Assembly: GCA_902810075.1 (NCBI GenBank)
Contig: LR778135.1
Location: forward strand, 1,426,001 to 1,490,000
From: Ruminococcaceae bacterium BL-6
Lineage (GTDB): Bacteria > Bacillota > Clostridia > Oscillospirales > Acutalibacteraceae
DNA: 64,000 nucleotides
Direction: 5' to 3'
Positions 61,333-64,000 of the stretch are shown piece after piece (within the stretch, counting starts at the first letter, position 1; every line of letters begins with the position of its first letter). A program made the position numbers and the translations under genes. The notes beneath the pieces were generated by a model. The model worked only from the letters and a program-made list of their open reading frames with translations, was not told where the DNA came from and did not search any database.

Positions 61333-63231
61333 TTATTGATCCGCGGTGACGGCCGGCATCCCCGCGTACTGGTCGTGGCCGGTCACCTTCCAGTAGCCGT
61401 ATCCATAGTGCCCAAGGTCTTTCAATGTGATGGTTTCCGTGCTTTTATAGGATTTCCCGGTGGAGTCCGTCAGCCGATAGTCGATTTTGTACCGTGCGGA
61501 ATCCTTGCTCTGACTGACGGGGGAGGCCGTGTAGCTCGTGACCCATGGGCTGGAGACGCCGATGACCCAGTTATTCTTCTGATACGTGTCGCCCTCCGCC
61601 GTCAGCAGATCGTAACCCAGAACGGCTAAGCGGTAAGAGCCGTTGCGCTCTTTCAGCGCTTCCGCCCACAGGTTTGCGGTGTCCTGCGCCGTATTGGCGA
61701 TCGACATCTTCCTGGCCGGCGGCTGCTCCCAGTCGGTATAGCTTTCCTTTGCTTCCGTCAGTTCTGGGTAGCCAAGGGGATCCAGCGGTTCGTGCCTGAC
61801 GACCTGCCATGCCGTCCCCGACTGTTTTACGGTGATGAGGTCCGAGCCGAGATATTTTGCCCGGGTCGAGTCGGTGAACGTATAATCGATTTTAAACTGC
61901 GTTCCGGTATCTGTTTTCCCTTTTTCCGTATAGGCCGTCACCGTATAGCCCGTGACCCATGGGCTGGAGCCGCCGAGGGTCCAATTAGCTTCCTTATAAT
62001 CCTGATATTCTTTCTGCTTCAGCTCGTCGCTCAGCAGGGCGAAGCGGAACGGCCCTTCTCTGTAAGTAAACGAGTCGGCCCAATCGACCGCGGCTTCTTT
62101 CGCGGTCGCGGCGAGCCCGACGGATGGCTGCCGGGGAAGCACGGGGGTCGCCGCGGGTGCCGATGCAGAAGCCTGGGCGCCGGTCATCCCCGTTGCCCCG
62201 ATTACGACTGCAAGCATCACCGAGATGAGGATTCGTTTCAGCGTTGGCTTCTGATAATTCGATATCATGACGATTCTCCTTTTTATGAAATGTTTTTTGG
62301 GCAGGATTCCCATGGAGCAGGGCGCCGTTTTCTCCCGGATTCCCAGCTCCAGCAGATGGATCAGCAGATGCCCGTACCGCTCCCGTTCCTCCGGCCGGAT
62401 GCGCGACATCACCATCGCGTCGCAGGAAACCTCACAGTCCTGCCGCAGCCGGTAAAAAGCGTACCAGACCAGCGGGTTGAACCAGTAAAGTGCTTTGAGG
62501 ATGACGGTCAGCCAGACAACAGGGATGTCTTTTCTCTTCCAATGGGCCAGCTCGTGCAGCAGGACATATTTCAATTCCTCGTCGGAGATCTGCCCGATCA
62601 GATATTCCGGGATCAAAAGCTTCGGATGGACCACACCGTAAAGGGCAGGGGAGCTTACCGCTTTCGTGTACAGCATCGGGATGTCGGAACGAACCCGGAG
62701 GGCCGACTTTGCCTCACGGCAGATATCCTGGATCCGGGCGTCCGAAACGGGGAGGCCGTCTTTTGCCTTTCCCATAAAACGCAGATTCAGGACGAGCGCA
62801 TAGGTGAGGGAAGACAGGACGCCGCCCAGCCATACCACGGCCAGGCCGGATTCGGCGGGGGAGTAGGGGGCCGTGCCCGTGCGGTGCGCTTCTTTGCCGC
62901 TGTCTGCGGCAGGAACGGAGGGCTTTTGACCCGCTGCTTTCGCCGGGGAGACTGTTCCGCCCGGGATATTCGGGCTTCCTTGGGAAGGAAAGAGTTCCCC
63001 GCTCTGCACGAGCCGGTTCAGCGGCGTCAGCAGATTCAGCGCGCTCGCGGGGCTTTGCACCGAATACGGGATCAGAAGCCGAAGGATCAGCAGAATCCAG
63101 ATCCAGTATTGAAACGCGGCGCCTGCTCTGCGGTAAAAAAGTTTTTTTGCGAGCAGGATCAGCAGGATCAGCACGCAGCTCGGCAGGACCGCCGACAGCA
63201 CCCATCGGGAAACAGACATCAATACGGTCAT
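61333..63231 (-). CDS. BlaR1/MecR1-like M56 sensor protease with two repeated extracellular domains
   Basis: A 632-residue membrane protease. The M56 zinc motif is HELAH at 226-230 (LLHELAHWKRKD), within the four-helix membrane part (about 1-340). The C-terminal region is not a penicillin-binding domain. It consists of two copies of a domain of about 110 residues, each with a WxxGxSSPWVTxYT motif and an IDY-LTDST-type strand. The sensed ligand is therefore probably not a beta-lactam. It is co-translated with blaI (4-nt overlap). Confidence 0.87.
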   Translation of the reverse strand: MTVLMSVSRWVLSAVLPSCVLILLILLAKKLFYRRAGAAFQYWIWILLILRLLIPYSVQSPASALNLLTPLNRLVQSGELFPSQGSPNIPGGTVSPAKAAGQKPSVPAADSGKEAHRTGTAPYSPAESGLAVVWLGGVLSSLTYALVLNLRFMGKAKDGLPVSDARIQDICREAKSALRVRSDIPMLYTKAVSSPALYGVVHPKLLIPEYLIGQISDEELKYVLLHELAHWKRKDIPVVWLTVILKALYWFNPLVWYAFYRLRQDCEVSCDAMVMSRIRPEERERYGHLLIHLLELGIREKTAPCSMGILPKKHFIKRRIVMISNYQKPTLKRILISVMLAVVIGATGMTGAQASASAPAATPVLPRQPSVGLAATAKEAAVDWADSFTYREGPFRFALLSDELKQKEYQDYKEANWTLGGSSPWVTGYTVTAYTEKGKTDTGTQFKIDYTFTDSTRAKYLGSDLITVKQSGTAWQVVRHEPLDPLGYPELTEAKESYTDWEQPPARKMSIANTAQDTANLWAEALKERNGSYRLAVLGYDLLTAEGDTYQKNNWVIGVSSPWVTSYTASPVSQSKDSARYKIDYRLTDSTGKSYKSTETITLKDLGHYGYGYWKVTGHDQYAGMPAVTADQ

Positions 63232-63632
63232 TCAGGCTCCTTCTTTCCATCGGGGCTTTTCCGGTCGAGGATATCCTTCAGCTGGTCGATTTCCCGTTCG
63301 GTCAGGTTTTCTTCTTCCAGGATGTTTGCAAGCATCAAGCTCAGGGATCCGTTATAGACTTTTTTCAGGAAGGCTTTTCGCTCCACTCGCTGACATTCGC
63401 ACTGTGTCACAAGCGGCGTACATAAATTAGGGGAAACCGCTTTGTCGATGCGGATCAGGTTTTTCTTTGCGAGGCGGCTGAGGAGCGTATAGATCGTGTT
63501 GTCTTTCCAGTCTGTGACGGATTTTACCTGTTTGACGATTTCATTGGTCGGGATGGCGTCGTTTTTCCAGACAGCCTCCATCACCCGCCATTCCGCCTCT
63601 GTGATTTTGGGTTTTCCGGTTTCATGATTCAC
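63228..63632 (-). CDS. BlaI/MecI/CopY family repressor
   Basis: A 134-residue winged-helix repressor: ITEAEWRVMEAVWKNDAIPTNEIVKQVKSVTDWKDNTIYTLLSRLAKKNLI is the family core. The loop after the wing holds CTPLVTQCECQRVERKAFL. It would dimerise on the CTAC-N4-GTAG sites upstream and be cleaved or released on a signal from the M56 protein. Start ATG 63632; AAAAGGTGAT upstream is the ribosome-binding site. Confidence 0.93.
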   Translation of the reverse strand: MNHETGKPKITEAEWRVMEAVWKNDAIPTNEIVKQVKSVTDWKDNTIYTLLSRLAKKNLIRIDKAVSPNLCTPLVTQCECQRVERKAFLKKVYNGSLSLMLANILEEENLTEREIDQLKDILDRKSPDGKKEPE

Positions 63633-63645
63633 GATATCACCTTTT

Positions 63646-63697
63646 CTACAATTGTAGTGGATACCGCTATACTACGTCTGTAGAATCAATAAGTCAA
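63646..63697 (-). promoter_or_regulatory. blaI promoter with two operators
   Basis: Minus strand -35 TTGACT (63697-63692), 17-bp spacer, -10 TAGTAT (63674-63669). CTACAATTGTAG (63646-63657) and CTACGTCTGTAG (63672-63683) are two CTAC-N4-GTAG dyads, 26 bp apart centre to centre; the second overlaps the -10 box. Confidence 0.85.
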
Positions 63698-63831
63698 CAG
63701 TTGTTGCAACTCTGTAACGAGTTCTGACAGGATTGTCACCACAGGTTTGTTCTTCTGCCGCTGCAATCGGGAAGATCGGCCCGCGTCTTGAAAAATCCGG
63801 TCCGCAATTTCCAGATTTTAACCTTTTTTTA

Positions 63832-63860
63832 TTGATTTTTTCCCTGGAATCAGCTATGAT
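63832..63860 (+). promoter_or_regulatory. Promoter of the last gene
   Basis: TTGATT (63832-63837), 17-bp spacer, TATGAT (63855-63860), 33 nt upstream of the ATG. Confidence 0.65.
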
Positions 63861-63893
63861 AGAAGCGGTTAAAAAAATGCTGGTGGTGAGAAA

Positions 63894-64000
63894 ATGATCA
63901 ATACCGATGTGACCATAAGGCCGGGGGCGTCCGTTGCTCCGGCGGTCTCCGGACAAAAGGCGGAAAGAACCGACGTTTCCTCCGCTTTTGCGGGTCTGTT
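63894..64000 (+). CDS. Start of an unidentified gene, cut by the window end
   Basis: ATG 63894 follows GGTGGTGAG. The 35 visible codons (MINTDVTIRPGASVAPAVSG...) are polar and Ala/Ser-rich, without membrane segment. The good promoter and ribosome-binding site support a real gene; its product cannot be named. Confidence 0.5.
   Translation, partial: MINTDVTIRPGASVAPAVSGQKAERTDVSSAFAGL

Noticed and set aside
61792..63357. A 521-codon plus-strand reading frame opposite the BlaR1-like gene
   Set aside because: Low-complexity product antisense to M56 protease motifs.
63672..63956. A 94-codon minus-strand frame upstream of blaI
   Set aside because: It overlaps the blaI promoter/operator and the start of the plus-strand gene, and has no ribosome-binding site.
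1..64000. CRISPR arrays
   Set aside because: No regularly spaced repeat-spacer pattern was seen; the only repeats are the two IS copies, the MITE ends, hairpins and the short TTTACAG array.

Overview
The window is about 64 kb of moderately GC-rich DNA from a spore-forming Clostridia bacterium, most likely of the Oscillospiraceae/Ruminococcaceae type. The evidence is a spore-coat transglutaminase (Tgl), a SigI/RsgI pair, an encapsulin with ferritin-like cargo, and a Tn1549-like conjugative element of the kind common in gut Firmicutes. No taxonomic search was possible, so this placement is an inference.

Positions 1-25569 are the conjugation and DNA-processing half of an integrative conjugative element (ICE), read left to right. 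It starts inside virD4 and continues with Maff2, a coiled-coil protein, a VirB6/TrbL-like protein, PrgI, VirB4, a C40 peptidase, DUF4315, DUF4366, topoisomerase III, an ArdC/YodL protein, a transposon-transfer-assisting protein, a giant methylase/SNF2 gene carrying a second gene (tnpV) in another frame, a DUF3849 protein, MobC, a CD1845-type membrane protein and the relaxase. Two AT-rich cargo genes, an acetyltransferase and a DJ-1/PfpI protein, sit between backbone genes. The element looks disabled. The relaxase is cut at its HIHN motif by an Ll.LtrB-like group II intron, the intron is cut by an IS5-family element, and the giant gene carries two compensating frameshifts. No integrase or right end is visible.

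Positions 27145-36801 are an arsenic island between two almost identical 826-bp IS copies: arsR, arsD-arsA-acr3-arsC, a MarR regulator with a cysteine tail, arsM, an ArsN-like acetyltransferase and a tiny cysteine-tailed membrane peptide. Together these would sense arsenic, reduce arsenate, extrude or methylate arsenite and acetylate arsenical antibiotics. A second acetyltransferase gene is split. Its 5' part lies right of the first IS on the minus strand and its 3' part right of the second IS on the plus strand, which shows a complex IS-driven rearrangement.

From about 37 kb onward the genes look chromosomal: a LUD protein, sigI-rsgI, encapsulin plus cargo, a chemoreceptor with PhoP-box-like repeats upstream, a radical SAM/SPASM enzyme, two small Cna-B-like proteins, a methyltransferase, an acetyltransferase, a 166-bp MITE, and a pepD-OPT-PqqD-like cluster for peptide use. 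These are followed by a Nudix gene with a homopolymer frameshift, a small divergent XRE regulatory unit, tRNA-Leu(GAG), a polyproline miniprotein, an operon of an unknown protein with tgl, CorA, a secreted metalloprotease with a ricin-like tail, and a blaI-blaR1-like sensory pair with a clear operator. The window ends in the first codons of a plus-strand gene.
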